Positions 46,287 through 59,500 are shown, counted from the stretch's first letter. The stretch is DNA of 64,000 bases from Rhododendron vialii (GCF_030253575.1 NC_080568.1:32577001-32641000); one strand, 5' to 3'. The notes: generated by a model from the letters alone, not told the origin. Made by a program: numbers and translations.

Positions 46287-47264
46287 TAAATAGGCTACAT
46301 GGGATGCAGATTACAAGTGGAAAAACACATTTGAAAAACTGTCCTTATCTATATCTACAACTACATTTGAAAGGGTTTGTTATCAAGGAGGGTACTTATC
46401 CTTATCACTTTTTAGTACCCCAACTACATTTGAAAGGGTTTGTTATCAAGGAGGGTTCACCAACTCCCTCTCTCTAAACTTTCTCAGCAGCTAGGTTTTG
46501 TTCCGTTGGGGGAGGGGCTGCCGCCCCCCCCCCCCCTACCCCCCCCCCCCCCCCCCCCGCCCCCCCAATCTCCCCCCTCCTTCCTCTCCTTTCCTCTGTT
46601 TCCTCTTCTCCGGTCTAAGTTTTCCAGTTGTTGAGTTCGGCGCTTGGACTCCGGCCATGGGCTTGTGGGTCTTGTTGTTCCGTCCTCGCGGTGGAAGCTC
46701 AGATCTGGCAGTGGATGGTCGGTGGATGGGTTTAATAAGGTGAGGTTTGTGGAGTTAGGGTTTGCTTTTTTTCTTTTCCGGCGGTCTTCCGTCTCTTCTA
46801 CCGGCTGGGTCTCCCAGTCCGGTTTTGTACCGTTTCGGGTCTCCCCGAATCTGGTGAGGTTGTGGTGGTGGGTTAATAATTCCTTTGTTTTTGTTTTTGT
46901 TCTGGTCTGGTTTGGCCCCATCGGCTGTTTGGGTTGCTCCGACAGTGGGGTGTCGCCAGAGGTGTTCATGAGTGGCCGTTCCTCGGTGATTTCCCCCTCG
47001 TCTGGATCTATAGGGATCGTAATGACTCAGCAAATGGCAACGTCCCTTCCTCGACTTGGCAGAAGTCTCCGTCTCGCGGGTCAGCCGCTCGGGCCTCTAT
47101 CATGTTCTTTCGCTTATTGTATTCTAGGGTTTTGATTTTTGGAAATTTGATGCTTGTATTCGGGGTTTGTTCCCCGCTTGTGTGATTCTCTCTGTAAATC
47201 GATCCTCTGGATCCTTATTGATATTGGCAATGAACTTTACCTTTCAAAAAAAAAAAAAAAAAAA
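46287..47264 (+). mobile_element. Possible polyadenylated retroposon with homopolymeric C tract
   Basis: The stretch ends in an A-run (about 47246-47264) after ATATTGGCAATGAACTTTACC, which looks like a 3' end. Near 46521-46567 it contains long C-runs, and 46359-46394 is repeated at 46422-46457 (36 bp). Open frames here are GC-rich and not recognisable. No flanking duplication was found, so the 5' limit is unknown. Confidence 0.4.
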
Positions 47265-47387
47265 CTCGTATGAGTGGTGGGTGTGTGTTTGAGTGTAAAT
47301 TTAGATGTGTCACTAGAATTATTGTTTAAAGTCCTTGTCTTGTACTAGCCACATCCGTACATGTGCAATCTTTTCACATTTGGCTTA

Positions 47388-47626
47388 GGCCCCGTTCTAG
47401 AAACCTTCTTAAAAAATAAGCAGCTTATTTCACATTTTCAAATTAAAAAATAATGTAAATGAAAAATAATTTTTTAATTTTTTTTGCATCGTATAAAAGA
47501 TCTCAATGAGATCTTTCAAATAAGATCCATAGTGCATATTTTTAGATTTCAATAAGCCCCTCATTTTTGAACTTGAAATTGTCTTCTTAAAAAATAAGGG
47601 CTTTTTTTGAGTACCGGAACGGGGCC
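47388..47626. mobile_element. Tourist-like MITE, GGCCCCGTTCC family, copy 3
   Basis: The 239-bp element has ends GGCCCCGTTCT and the complement ACGGGGCC, with a perfect TTA duplication (47385-47387 and 47627-47629). It is the best-preserved copy of the family here. Confidence 0.85.
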
Positions 47627-49118
47627 TTATACTGGTGTCACGCATAGTCCTCTGCACGTCTGCACGAGACCACGTGCTCAGTGGACTTTGTTGGATGTTT
47701 AACAACTTTCGTAGGTATAAAGTTATTTAGGGTTGTCGGTGCATAATGAATAATCGGGAAGAGATAACGATTAAGCCACGTCTTTCGCGAACCAAACAAA
47801 ATTGCAGATAGATATCTCTGACGAAGTGTCAAAGTACCACTGATTTTTGTCTTCATGTTTTTGCTTTAAATTCCAAATTTAATGTATTCGTATATATTTG
47901 TACGATGATAATAAAGAGTTTTATGCCCAGAATTATGGTACTTTTAAATTATGCTTCCTTTTACCACTATAAAATACTGTCATGTACAGTAAGAGATTGA
48001 TATCATAATCCCGATAAACTGATATACATTCAAACTAACATCAACGAAGAAGTCACATATTGGATAACGAATCGAAAATTTTCTCTAATTTGGCAAATAA
48101 AGTAAGAAAATAAAAGCTATATCTTAATTTCATAATTAAAGTAATACAGAGTACTAAGGTTTATAAAATTTGAAAAGGAGCAGGATAAGAATCAAAATTC
48201 CCACTTGGACCACCCACCATGAATGTCCTTTCCACTGGACCAGTTCTCTAGATCTCTTTATATATGAATTCCATAGATATGCAGATAGACTACTACGATT
48301 AATCGCTAAGAAATATTGCCCTTAGTACGCACTCAACCAATTCTCTACAACTGAGTTAAAAAGCATGCTTGATTCAAGCATCCTCCATAAAATTTGAGAG
48401 AGAGTGCATGTTTTTTTCTTCTTTTTTTGTCCTAACCGATAAGAAGTTAAGAGTTAGTTGTTAGTGGTTATAACGGGAGTCGAGCACCTCTTTCATAAAG
48501 CCTTGAACTAAAAATCTCTGCCTTTGGAAGGAGAATAATGAACCAACCACAATAGACGTGGTGTTCCGAGTGCATGGAGGATTATAACCGGAATTTATGA
48601 AAGTGTTAAGATAGTTTGTGCACGGAGTAATATAACCAGAATTCAAAAAGCTCGTTTGAACGTGATTTTTGAATTCTACATTAATCTAGTTCATCTTAGA
48701 AAATGTATTTTGACATAATTTATGACTCAAAACCAAGCATTGAAAAATGAGCAATTCATAATCTAGAAATGGGGCTCCCAAACAGCCCCTTACTTTCTCA
48801 CCCCACAAATACCCCCAAAATATGTGAGCACCCATAACATGGCCTACCCATGAAAAGAAACCAACCCCCCTCCAAAAAAAAAAAAAAAACCCTTACAATA
48901 ACAACCTAAGAGAAAGACAATATGTCAATTGATTTTTGTCTGTCATCTTGTTGAATTCTCCTTAAGTAGTTTCACCTTGGGAGGAGCATGCCATGTGAAC
49001 TAAGAATTTGGTGTAATCATGTCCTGTGCTATGTATGTGTTAAAATACATCAGTGATAATAATCATTTATCTATAACATGTAACATGTCAAATTATCTCC
49101 ACTTGATTTTCGACAGTA

Positions 49119-49716
49119 TTCTGGTTGACTAATCCGGTTCGCGGAATACATAGCTGGACCGACGAAAGGGTCTCGTTAAAATGCTTTGCCTTAGCAATAA
49201 GGTACGTACTCAGTCCATGTGACGGGTCGATAGAGAGGCGGATGGGTCAGGTCTAGTAGTTTTGAGAGCGGCAAGATTTGAACATTGGATGGTGGCCCAT
49301 AGAGGTAGGCAACCGAGAGCCGTTGTTGCGTCCGGTTCACCACAGCCCGGTGGAGCACGCTAGGGTACGCCCCGTTGGATAGAATGTGGAGGAGGTCCCC
49401 TATGTTGACCACAAGGGCACCGGGTACCGGAGGAACCGTGACCCACCCAGAAGCATCCCGGAGTACTTGTAAGCCACTTGTGTTGTTTTGGTAGAGAATG
49501 GTAAGTAGGGTCGAATCCGTATGCGCCGCTAGACCCATGGCCCGGTCCAGATCCGGACATGCCGGGTAAGAATTCAGCTGGATGGCAGCAGCACCCTCTT
49601 TGTTGGGGCCGGCCCAATCAACATCTTCTTGGGATATACCCAACGACCCAAGCGTTAGATCCATCAATCTCCCAGCTAGCTTCTGCATTTTTTTCTCATA
49701 TTCTTCAATAACGCCA
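49119..49716 (-). pseudogene. Gibberellin 3-oxidase pseudogene, exon 2 only
   Basis: The exon starts at 49716 after an AG acceptor and keeps the iron-binding HTD (LAAHTDSTLL), the distal His (SVLHRAVVNR) and the 2-oxoglutarate RxS motif (QRLSVAY). A duplicated GTAC (GAGTACGTACC against GAGTACC in the intact copy) shifts the frame after TWTEY and gives a stop at 49191-49193, removing about 35 C-terminal residues. Exon 1 is absent because the duplication ends inside the intron at about 50705. It cannot make a working enzyme. Confidence 0.93.
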
Positions 49717-50397
49717 CTAAAAAATAAATAAATCAAAAATTATAAAAATAACAATAATTATAACGCCACTAAAAGACAAAACATCAGACATAAAAAAATA
49801 AATTAAAAAGGCACGATTACGAACGAAGATGCTAATCGTGAAGAATCTAGAACAAAAGCAAAAAAGCAATAGTTGGAATTGATATTCACGAAATGTTATC
49901 TCTCATTCTCTCCACGTGTTATGCATTTTTTCCGGTGGAACGATGCATGTTTTTTTTAATCATGCCGATCACACACTACTACGTGACACATTTGTGTTTT
50001 TTTTACTATAAAAAAAATGTAGGCCGTTTTACTATTTTATTCATGTTAATTAACTAGTTTTGGCATTTTGGTTTGTTCTTCACACTAATTAATAATTTGT
50101 CAACAATTTTTTTCTCAATAACTTTTTTACTCATATATTCATGTACAATCTATTCACTATCGGTAATAACTTGATACTTCTTAACAGTTTATTAACTATC
50201 GATAATAACTTGACATTTCTTAATAGTTTATTCACTACCAAAAACACATAATAACTTGATTGCAACAAATTATTTCTCAAAATATACTATTCACTATTGG
50301 AAACGGCCCCTTAGGTGTCATATTTTTGCCCTTCGTATTTTAAAAAAAAAATTCACTGATGTTTTTACATTTTCAATAACCTTTGCCATAAATAATA

Positions 50398-50610
50398 CTC
50401 CCTTCATCCCTAAATAAGTGTTCGAGGGATAAACTTAGGCCTTCAAAAAGATGCATTTGTTTCGTTAAAAAAATTAAATTTTTTGACAAATTAATAGATA
50501 GTAATGAGTTCCATTAGATTGTGAAAAAAATTAAATATTTTAATGAAAAACATGCATATTTTGTAACGCTTAATTTTATACACCGGACACTTATTTAGGG
50601 ACGGAGGGAG
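50398..50610. mobile_element. Stowaway MITE in the GA3ox pseudogene intron
   Basis: The ends CTCCCTTCATCCCTAAATAA and the complement of TTATTTAGGGACGGAGGGAG are flanked by TA (50396-50397 and 50611-50612). The intact GA3ox copy lacks it near 60040. Confidence 0.9.
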
Positions 50611-50703
50611 TACTTAGAAAAAAAGTACGACTCAAAATCAACAAAAATTTACAAACATCAAGAATAATAAACAGAGGAACTTTCTTAATTACATCCAATT
50701 ATA

Positions 50704-51917
50704 TCAGGCGACGCACAGGCCAGCTTACACGCATTTAGAGACACTGAGGACGTCGAACAATCTCAATCTCAATCCCAACGTCGCGTTCGGAAAAGATTGG
50801 GGGTTTTATCGGCGATTCTTGCCGCGCTGATCGTGTTCCTAATAGGAATTATTGTTTGTTTTATTCGGGATCCATCGATCTTTAAGGATCTCAAATTGGG
50901 TCCCTCGAAAATTCAATTTGTGAAGTTCACGTGGGAGGATTGGAAGGTTGGGTTTGTTAAAGCGGCTATACCTCAAATACCGTTGTCTATACTGAACTCT
51001 GTGATTGCTGTGTGTAAGTTGTCCGGTGATCTGTTTCCTGAAAAGGAAATATCGGCGACGGCGGTTTCGATGAGTGTGGGGGTGATGAATTTGGTCGGGT
51101 GCTGGTTCGGCGCAATGCCGGTGTGCCACGGCGCCGGTGGGTTGGCGGGGCAGTACCGGTTCGGCGGCCGGAGCGGCTTGTCGGTGGTGTTTCTCGGGGT
51201 TGGGAAGTTGGTGCCTGGGTTGGTTTTGGGGAACTCGTTTGGGAGGATATTGGGTCAGTTCCCGATAGGGATTCTTGGGGTGCTGTTGCTGTTTTCTGGG
51301 ATTGAGTTGGCTATGGCCTCAAGGGATATGAACACTAAGAGCAAGTTTACCAGTTCTTAGGTAAAAATGCTAGTAAACAGTGCATTTTTTTCATTTTAAC
51401 TACTCACATCTCTTTCAACACTACACCAACATTATCTATTTAACATATTCTTTATTAAAATAATTATTTTTAGAGAGAGACGAGTCAGTGAGAGAGAAGA
51501 GGAAAAGTGCTTTGGTGTGAGAGAGGGAGGAGAGAGAAACTATTTGTTTAAAGTGTAGCTGATGAACAGTGCTGAGGTATGAATACCTAACCATTTTATC
51601 AAATCCATTTTACCTTCACTTTTACCTCAGCTGCTGCAGCTGGGTTTTTTGGTTTTTCGTTGGTATAATAGCTCAAAAAGGCAATTTAGCAATGCTGGTA
51701 AACTTGCTCTAAGGAGGAGTCGTTTGTGATGCTTGTCTATGCTGCTGTCTCACTCACTGGTTCTAGTGCTGCTTTGGGATTTGGGTGTGGGATTGTGCTG
51801 TTTCTGCTCCTGAAAATGAGGCAAATGGAATGGACTAGTAGCGTTGGGTTCTTTGAATGCAACTCCAAATCTTCTCTTCATGATGAAGCTGGTCAGTTTC
51901 AACCCTTGGAAGCTTAG
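50704..51917 (+). pseudogene. MOT1 copy, truncated at 5' end and split by a MITE
   Basis: It corresponds to MOT1 from 9143 on (about residue 198), so the PVQPMK region is lost. It keeps CHGAGGLAGQYRFG. A 371-bp MITE at 51339-51709 interrupts it after NTK and brings an in-frame stop; the last 68 codons continue after it. No promoter is expected, since intron sequence of the GA3ox copy lies directly upstream. About 2% divergence from the intact gene by eye. Confidence 0.93.
51339..51709. mobile_element. PIF/Harbinger-type MITE inside the MOT1 copy
   Basis: The inverted ends GAGCAAGTTTACCAG are perfect, with a TAA duplication (51336-51338 and 51710-51712). The intact gene has a single TAA at the same place (AACACTAAGGAGG near 9769-9781). 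No protein is encoded. The termini differ from those of the element at 40836. Confidence 0.93.
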
Positions 51918-54900
51918 GGAGTGTAGGTAAGGTCATTGGTTCTCTTTGATTATTCAGCATAATTTGTATACTGTTCTTATTGATTTTAGCATATGCTATC
52001 TCATAAAGTTGCATAGAATGGCAGTTGGTGTATAATTATTTGTACAAAGAGTTGAAATTGATGCAAATCAATGGAAGTAGCTATCTTTCGTTTTTGGAGT
52101 TAATGTTAAGTAGCTATCTCATTCTTTCTGCTTGATTATGTCTGATCTAGGGTTAACTGAAACGCGGATTGTTCCCGTATGGGGAACGAGGATGTGGTAC
52201 GCCATATGCACGAAATGTACGATAGGTAATATTTTATTATGCTAAAATGTATTTCTTGCACATGATGAACAACTAGTAAAACATCTTATTTTTCAAGTTA
52301 CTCATGTAAGACACCTTTGTCGGAGTATTTTGGCGAATTCTTTTACATTTTGTCTTTCAAAGTTACAATCTGTCTAGATTTTATTGGAACGAATGGGAAA
52401 ATCATTGGGATCGCTTTGAATCAGTAAGTGCATCGTCTCAGAGCGGTATGGTACGGTGTTTCGAAACATGCATCCCAATACTTAAATCGTTAGGTATTAG
52501 GTTCTTCTGGTAACATGGGTCTGATTGCGTGCTTCTTATATTCTACGAGAGCTATTATATGCATATGAAACTTGAAAAATAGTTTAAAAAGACAGTTGAA
52601 CAAGGAATCGGCTTCTCTGGAATAGAAAGAAACCGCAATTAGTTATCAACTTTGCTATTGTTGTCTATCTGGTTGTCTGCAGTGTTATATTGTAGATGTT
52701 ATTACCTCAAGGGCTCAGTAGGATCCCAAAGAGAAAGTAATCTAAAACGTTATGTGATTCACTGACATGGTAAAGATGAAACAAAGAAAATGACTGGTTA
52801 TAGTTTTACCAGATCCACCATGCAAGAGTTTATGTGTTTGGAGATTGCTTTGATCTTATGATCTTGGATTATGCAGCTCTTGGTTCCCTTTGCACTTTGC
52901 ACTCCGCAATGGAGACTGGTATGAATCTTGACAATAATGAGATCAGGACGAACAATTTTCATATGATAGAAATGTATTTCTTTCCCTGGTTCGCTTTCTG
53001 TTAATTCTGGCATTCTTCATCATTTCCCTCACTTAGCTTAACGACTCAACTTTCAGATTGTGAACTCGGAGATATAGATGTAACAAGTGCTAGATTATAG
53101 GCATTATGGAACATCTGCAGAACAGCAAGTACTCTCTCTTTCTAGAAATGACATGCTAAAATCAATTTCAGGCATTGAATCCGTAACACATTGTTTCCTT
53201 TTGGGTGGTGAGCTGTTATCAAACTTCCAACAATGGGGTTTCTCTTGAGTTCCACACCATTCTCTTGAGTTCTGAACTCAGGTTCTATTGCTAGAAATAG
53301 AGTTACATACACATTAACCTATCTATGCACCGCAATCCTATGAAACATGGATACTTTCCGATAGTAAACTTAAATAAGCAAGATATACCAAGTCTTCTTT
53401 AACTACCTCTGCATATGGATATCTAGTTTATTTGCTAGTCCTAACAAATCATGGCGTTAAGAAACTTAAATAACTAGTTCCACATATGAAGAAATAGCAA
53501 ATCTGTAGTTATGGTCTATGCCATGATCTCAGAGTAACCTGAATCAGAAACTCTTTATCAGTGGAAATTGGCAATACCACTCCGACAAACCTTACCTGAA
53601 ATGTTTTCAAAAGACACTTTCACGCTTGATTTGGTAATTGGCAATACCACTCCAACAAATCATATCTCCTGCCACTTCTCTGCCTGATTTGGTCATCATT
53701 AGTACTCTTTGTTTCCTCTCTCAATCCTCGGTCTACGCTCGTGCACTCAATCCTCGCTCTTTCGAATTTTTAATAGTTTGAAATGTTTTCAAAAGACACT
53801 TTCACGCTTGCGTACACACATTATGTGATTAAGTTTCTGAGTCACTTGCTAGCCTCATTACCATCGGCTAGATAGCTATATTTCCAAGCTCATGCATTCT
53901 CATCATATATTGTCACAAAAAAAGAAGTGATATCTTACTAAACTTTTTGTCACGTCCGCATGGAATTGAGAAAAGTTTGTAGGTATAAGATGGGGCAAAA
54001 AATTCATAAAATGAGCAACGAAAATTTGTAAAGGGAGTGTGTACTGAATACTTTTTTCTCAACTTTCAGATTTTGAACTCTCATTAGCAGATTATGAAGA
54101 TGAGATTAAATTCTGTCTGGAGGAGCCGGACAGAGGGGGTTTTCCGCCAGCAGCCCCCGTGGACCCCCTTTGCGCATTTTCTAGCAGGAGTGCACAGGTT
54201 TAAGCTGAAACAATCGTATATGTTAGTACGCGTGTTTTAGTATATCCTGAAATTTTCTAGCAGGAGTTTCCAGACTCGCTAGGTGGGAGGAACATTAATG
54301 AGCTTAATGGGTTCCTTAATGCCAGCACAAGCTTCCTGTTGTGGACTTTTTCAAAGGAAAACTCGAAGCCTGCACACCTTCATGCTTGTCATGAATCCTG
54401 CCAAAGGGTATGGCTGTTTCTTTGCAGCTTGAGACAAATCTGCCAAAGAGATCCACGGGCCACGGCACTACGTTCAAAAATATGGAAGAGTCGTTTGATT
54501 TAAGTCCAAAATACTCCTGATATGCTTGGCTTCGGCCAATGTGGAAACTCCTCCACCTTGCTGGTCGATTACATGGGTTTTGAAATGCAGCCTCTCTTCA
54601 AGCAACTCAAAGGTTCACCAACCTTTTGCGGTCTCACTGAAACAAAACTTTCTGATAGAAGTTTGTGTCTTCTTGTTCACTTGATGTTTCTTTCTTCCTT
54701 TTCGATTCTTTCTTGGTCCGTGAAACGTCTGTACTCAAACCTGTTGTCAGTGCTATGTAATGAAGTGCTGGAATTGGTGTTTGAAGTTAGGTTGCAGTTT
54801 GAGTTCTATGACTCCATTCATCCAGCCTTATTCCGCTTGATATATATCCCTGAAATATCGAGCCCCCCCAGGTGAGCTATATTCGTCCGGACGGTCCTTG

Positions 54901-55215
54901 ATGCAAATCAAGTTCAAGTTTTGGGAGTTAGAAACAAGTAAGGGTGAGCGGACCAGTCATGAGAGCCCTTGCCTTCATCTTTCTTGGTCATAGTTGTGAG
55001 CTTAGTCACATAATTTGCCAGTAGTACTCTTTGTTTCCGCTCCAAATCCTCACTTTACGCTCTCAATCATCGCTCTATTGAATTTTAGTAGTTCGAAATG
55101 TTTTCAAAAAGGCGCTTTCTCGCTCGCGCACGCACATTGTGTGACCAAGTTTCTGAGTCACTTGCTGGCCTCATTACCATCGGCTAGATAGCTAGATTTC
55201 CCAAGCTCATGCAAT

Positions 55216-56599
55216 CCCAAAATAAGGAGTCTAAAAAAGACATAAAAAGAGAAGGCTGCTATATATTATACGATACGAAATTAGAATGCATACATAGCCA
55301 AATTTTGCAACAGAGCACAGTCAAATCCAACGAAGCCCATAAGTCTCTACAGGTAGATTTGATGAGGCCCAATATAGGTTTTGCACAAGGATCTGCTAAG
55401 AGTTTTTTTTGGCCTTTTTGGCCCAATACAGGTATAAAGTGGACTTGCCATCCATCTCCAACTGTATACAGTAAAAATAGCGTTTTCACCCTATAGTTTG
55501 ACTAAAATTATACTTCCGTCTATTTTGTTTCATTTTGGACCTGCCAACACTTGAAAAAAAGAAAACGCACGGGTCAAAGTGAAATTACAAGGGTAGAATT
55601 TGATAAATCTGCAGGTAACATACCTGCTCCCCAAAGAGCTTTTCTTTCGCCCGTAACAAAGATAACCATCAATGCATCTCCACTTCTAAGTGCCAAATTC
55701 ATTTTATCATCCCTTAAACTTCTAAATCGTTTCTAACGCAGTGAGTCCCTTTTGAGAGCCCACTCGGTTTTTTTTTTTAAATTATTGAACGGCTCAGATC
55801 ATCCGTGCGGGACCAGTAGTAGGTTCCACGGAGCCGTCGGTACTTTAATTTGCGAGTAAATAGATAGTATATGACAAAAAAAAAAAAAAAACTAATCAGG
55901 CTCAATTTATTTTGAATCAAATATCGGCACAGTATATATTGTTAGAATATATATAGTTAGATTAGCATTTTAGAAAAGAAGTTGAACTCCTGACTTCATT
56001 GCTCCTAGCACCTAAATGTATCCCTGATACAGTTAGACCAAAGACCTCTCGGCCAAGTTTTTACACTTTTAATCATCTACTAATTAGTAACAGCAAATAT
56101 AGGATGAAATCCATTAGGACCGGCCAAGAAAATGTGCCAATAGTTGAATCATTGGAGGATAGTTTCGGTATTCTTGTTCTTGTATCCACATCAATGGAGG
56201 ATATTTTCTGCATTCTTGTTTTGATTACAGTACTAAAAAGGCAGAGTCAAATAAGATGAGCTCACCTGAGAAATTACAGTACAGACACAGAGAAGATTCT
56301 CGAACTCCAGAAATACTTTCACCTTTTTTACCAGGAGTAGATCCATTGGGTGTTGAGAAATGTGAGACCTTTGGGTTTTACTCTGATTCCTGTAGTTGGA
56401 CTATTTTTGTGTTAAGTAGGAAACATTTTGGTTATTGTACTCCTCCAATTAATTAACCAATGAACAAATGGTTCACGTCAAAAGTACATGAATCGTTTTT
56501 TTAGAGGCTTTTTTGTTTCCCAAAACTTGATGAAAGATGAAATCGACACTGATTATCAATTGGTTGTTAATATTCGACTCACGCGAAGGTTCAAATACA
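55216..56599. other. Unmatched DNA between the duplicated blocks, right copy
   Basis: This 1.4-kb stretch stands where the left copy has about 32 kb (the RHD3-like gene and the Harbinger element). I find no trace of the RHD3-like exons in it. A degraded foldback-like word (GAACGGCTCAGATC) lies near 55788. Confidence 0.4.
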
Positions 56600-59500
56600 A
56601 AATATATAGGATTGTTGGTACGTAATTGATAATCGGGAAGAGATGACGATTAAGGCGTGTCTCTTGCGAACCAAACAAATTAAATTGCAGATAGATATCT
56701 TTGTCCAAGTGTCAAAGTACTACTGATTTTTGTCTTCATGTTTTTGCTTTAAATTCCAATTTTAATTTATTCGTACATATTTGTACGATGATACAGTAAT
56801 AAAGAGTTTTTATTATGCCCAGAATTATGGTAGCACTTTTAAATTATGCTTCCTTTTACCAATAAAATACTGTCATGCACAGTAAGAGATTGATATCTCA
56901 TAAACTGATATGCATTCAAACTAACATCAACAAAGAAGTCACATATTGGATAACGAATCGAGAATTTTCTCTAATTTGGCAAACAAAGTAAGAAAATAAA
57001 AGCTAGTATATCTTAATTTCATAATTAAAGTAATACGGAGTACTAAGATTTATAAAATTCGGAAAGGAGCCGAATAAGAATCATAATTCCCACTTGGACC
57101 ACCCACCATGAATGTCCTTAATTACCACTGGACAAGTTCTCTAGATCTCTTTATACATGGATTCCATAGATATGCAGATAGGAGTCCGGCTCCTCTCCAA
57201 TTCATAGAAAATTGAAGGATCCTTCAATTCTAATTCAATGGTCAGAATCATCTTAGTAACTCTAATTCCAAAGCTCACGTAATATTTTATGGACACTGAC
57301 TACTACGATTAATCGCTAAGAAATATTGCCCTTACTACGCACTCGACCAATTCTCTACCACTGAGTTAAAAAACATGCTTGATTCAAGCATCCTCCATAA
57401 ATTTTGAGAGAGAGTGCATGCTTTTTCTTTTTTCTTTTTCTTTTTTTGTGCTAACCGATAGGAAGTTAGGAGTTAGTTGTTAGTGGTTACAATGGGAGTC
57501 GAACACCTCTTCCATAAAGCCTCAAAATAAAAATCTCTGGCTTCGAAGGGAAAATAATGAACCAACCACAATAGACGTGGTGTTCCGAGTGCATATCTGC
57601 CATTCAGGTCGAGAAAATGACATCAATCTTGGCCTCTTTATCCTTCCTTCCACTTACAAACCTATTTTATCTCGGTGGGCTTGTTTTACTCGTTATCATT
57701 TTTGCACTCCAGTCCTTGATAAATGGTTTCTTGAAAAAGAGAGAGTCAGTTATTTCCTTAATCACTTTATCCTCCCCAATCATCTTCCCAAACACCTTTT
57801 TTTTATCACAACCATTTAACCATATCTTCATTTATCTTGATATATCAGTACTGTCTTTGTTCTTTGGATGGGGGATCTTCCTTCATATCCGGGGCAAAAA
57901 AGCTTGTCGGTTCTGTTTGTCCTTCACTTTGAATAATCAAATGGGCTTAAACCTTTTCTCCAATGATCTCTATTTTTGTTCTTTTTCCCTTTCAAAAAGA
58001 CAAAAAGGCCAATAGGGACTGTTTTGTTTGGATCCCTTCTAGTATAAGATTATTTTGTTTACAACTTATCCTTTGGCCTTTTTCATACAAAAGTTTATGA
58101 AAAACTTTAGAACACAACTCCGGACACAATTGCGTTCAGAACCGTTCGATGCATGCAAACTCATGTGCATCGAACAGCTCCGGATGCAGTTGTGCCTGGA
58201 GTTGTCTTTTAAAATTGTGTAGGTAACATTGCTCTTTTTCATATTCATGGAAGCAAACCTCCTTGTTCCCTTCTAAGAGAGTGTTTGAGAGAAATTATTT
58301 TTTTAGATTACATTTTGATTTTTTGGATTATAACCAGAATCTATGAAAATATTTCGATAGTTTGTGCATGGAGTAATATAACCAGAATTCAAAAGGCTCG
58401 TTTGAACATGATTTTTGAATTCTACATTAATCCCAGTTCATCTTAGAAAATTTATTTTGACGTAATTTATGACTCTCCAAGCCAAGCATTGAAAAATGAA
58501 ACAATTCATAATCTAGAAATGGGGCTCCCAAACAGCCCTTTACTTTCTCACCCCCCAAAATACCCCCAAAATATGTGAGCACCCGTAACATGGCCTACCA
58601 ATTGGATAACATGGCCTACCATGAAAAGAACAAAAAAACAAAAACCTTACAATAACAACCTAAGAGAAAGACACATGTCAATTGATTTCTGTCTGCCCCT
58701 TGTTGAATTCTCCTTAATTAGTTTCACCTTGGGAGGAGCATACCATGTGAACTAAGAATTTGGTGTAATCATGTCGTGCGCTATGTACGTGGTGAAATTC
58801 ATCGATGATAACAATCGTTTATCCATAAAACATGTAACATGTCAAATTATCTCCACTCGATTTTCGACATTATTTTGGTTGACTAATCCGGTTCGCGGAA
58901 TACATAGCCGGACCGACGAAAGGGCCTCGTTAAAATGCTTTGCCTTAGCACCAAGGTACTCGGTCCATGTGACGGGCCGGTAAAGAGGCGGATGGGTCGA
59001 GTCTAGTAGTTTTGAGAGCGGCGAGATTTGAACATTAGCTGGTGGCCCGTAGAGGTAGGCAACCGAGAGCCGTTGTTGCGTCCGGTTCACCACAGCCCGG
59101 TGGAGCACGCTAGGGTACGCCCCGTTGGATAGAATGTGGAGGAGGTCCCCTATGTTGACCACAAGGGCACCGGGTACTGGAGGAACCGTGACCCACCCAG
59201 AAGCATCCCGGAGTACTTGTAAGCCACTTGTGTTGTTTTGGTAGAGAATGGTGAGTAGGGTCGAGTCCGTATGCGCCGCTAGACCCATGGCCCGGTCCGG
59301 ATCCGGACATGCCGGGTAAGAATTCAGCTGGATGGCAGCAGCACCCTCTTTGTTCGGGCCGGCCCAATCGACATCTTCTTGGGCTATACCCAACGACCCA
59401 AGCATTAGCCCCATCAATCTCCCAGCTAGCTTCTGCATTTCTTTCTCATATTCTTCAATAACGCCACTAAAAAAATAACGAAAATCAAAAATTATAAAAA

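Larger units (their letters stand above)
47712..50705 (+). repeat. Tandem duplication, left copy: GA3ox 3' region and part of its intron
   Basis: It matches 56600-60131 in the same orientation, with GA3ox exon 2 inside. Differences include a Stowaway MITE at 50398-50610 in this copy, and insertions of about 120 bp (57182-57298) and 0.7 kb (57595-58325) in the other copy. Confidence 0.9.
50704..55215 (+). repeat. Tandem duplication, right copy: MOT1 3' half and downstream DNA
   Basis: It is the partner of 9143-15900. The segment around 53690-53930 is repeated in diverged form at 55018-55215, so this copy also has an internal duplication. The empty copia target is at 53100-53104. I see no gene between 51918 and 55215. 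Confidence 0.88.

Noticed and set aside
46644..47135. Open frame of 163 codons
   Set aside because: It lies in GC-rich, poly(A)-ended retroposon-like DNA and has overlapping long frames on both strands; no recognisable domain.
50797..51360. A functional short MOT1 protein from the second copy
   Set aside because: The first Met is internal to the family alignment, the first motif is lost, and a MITE supplies the stop.
57490..57520. TGGGAGTCGAACACC, resembling the complement of a tRNA B-box
   Set aside because: No A-box, acceptor stem or cloverleaf could be found around it; the other copy reads GAGTCGAGCACC.
57617..58015. Hydrophobic frame of 132 codons
   Set aside because: T-rich sequence gives hydrophobic residues by chance; no homologous frame in the other copy and no family resemblance.
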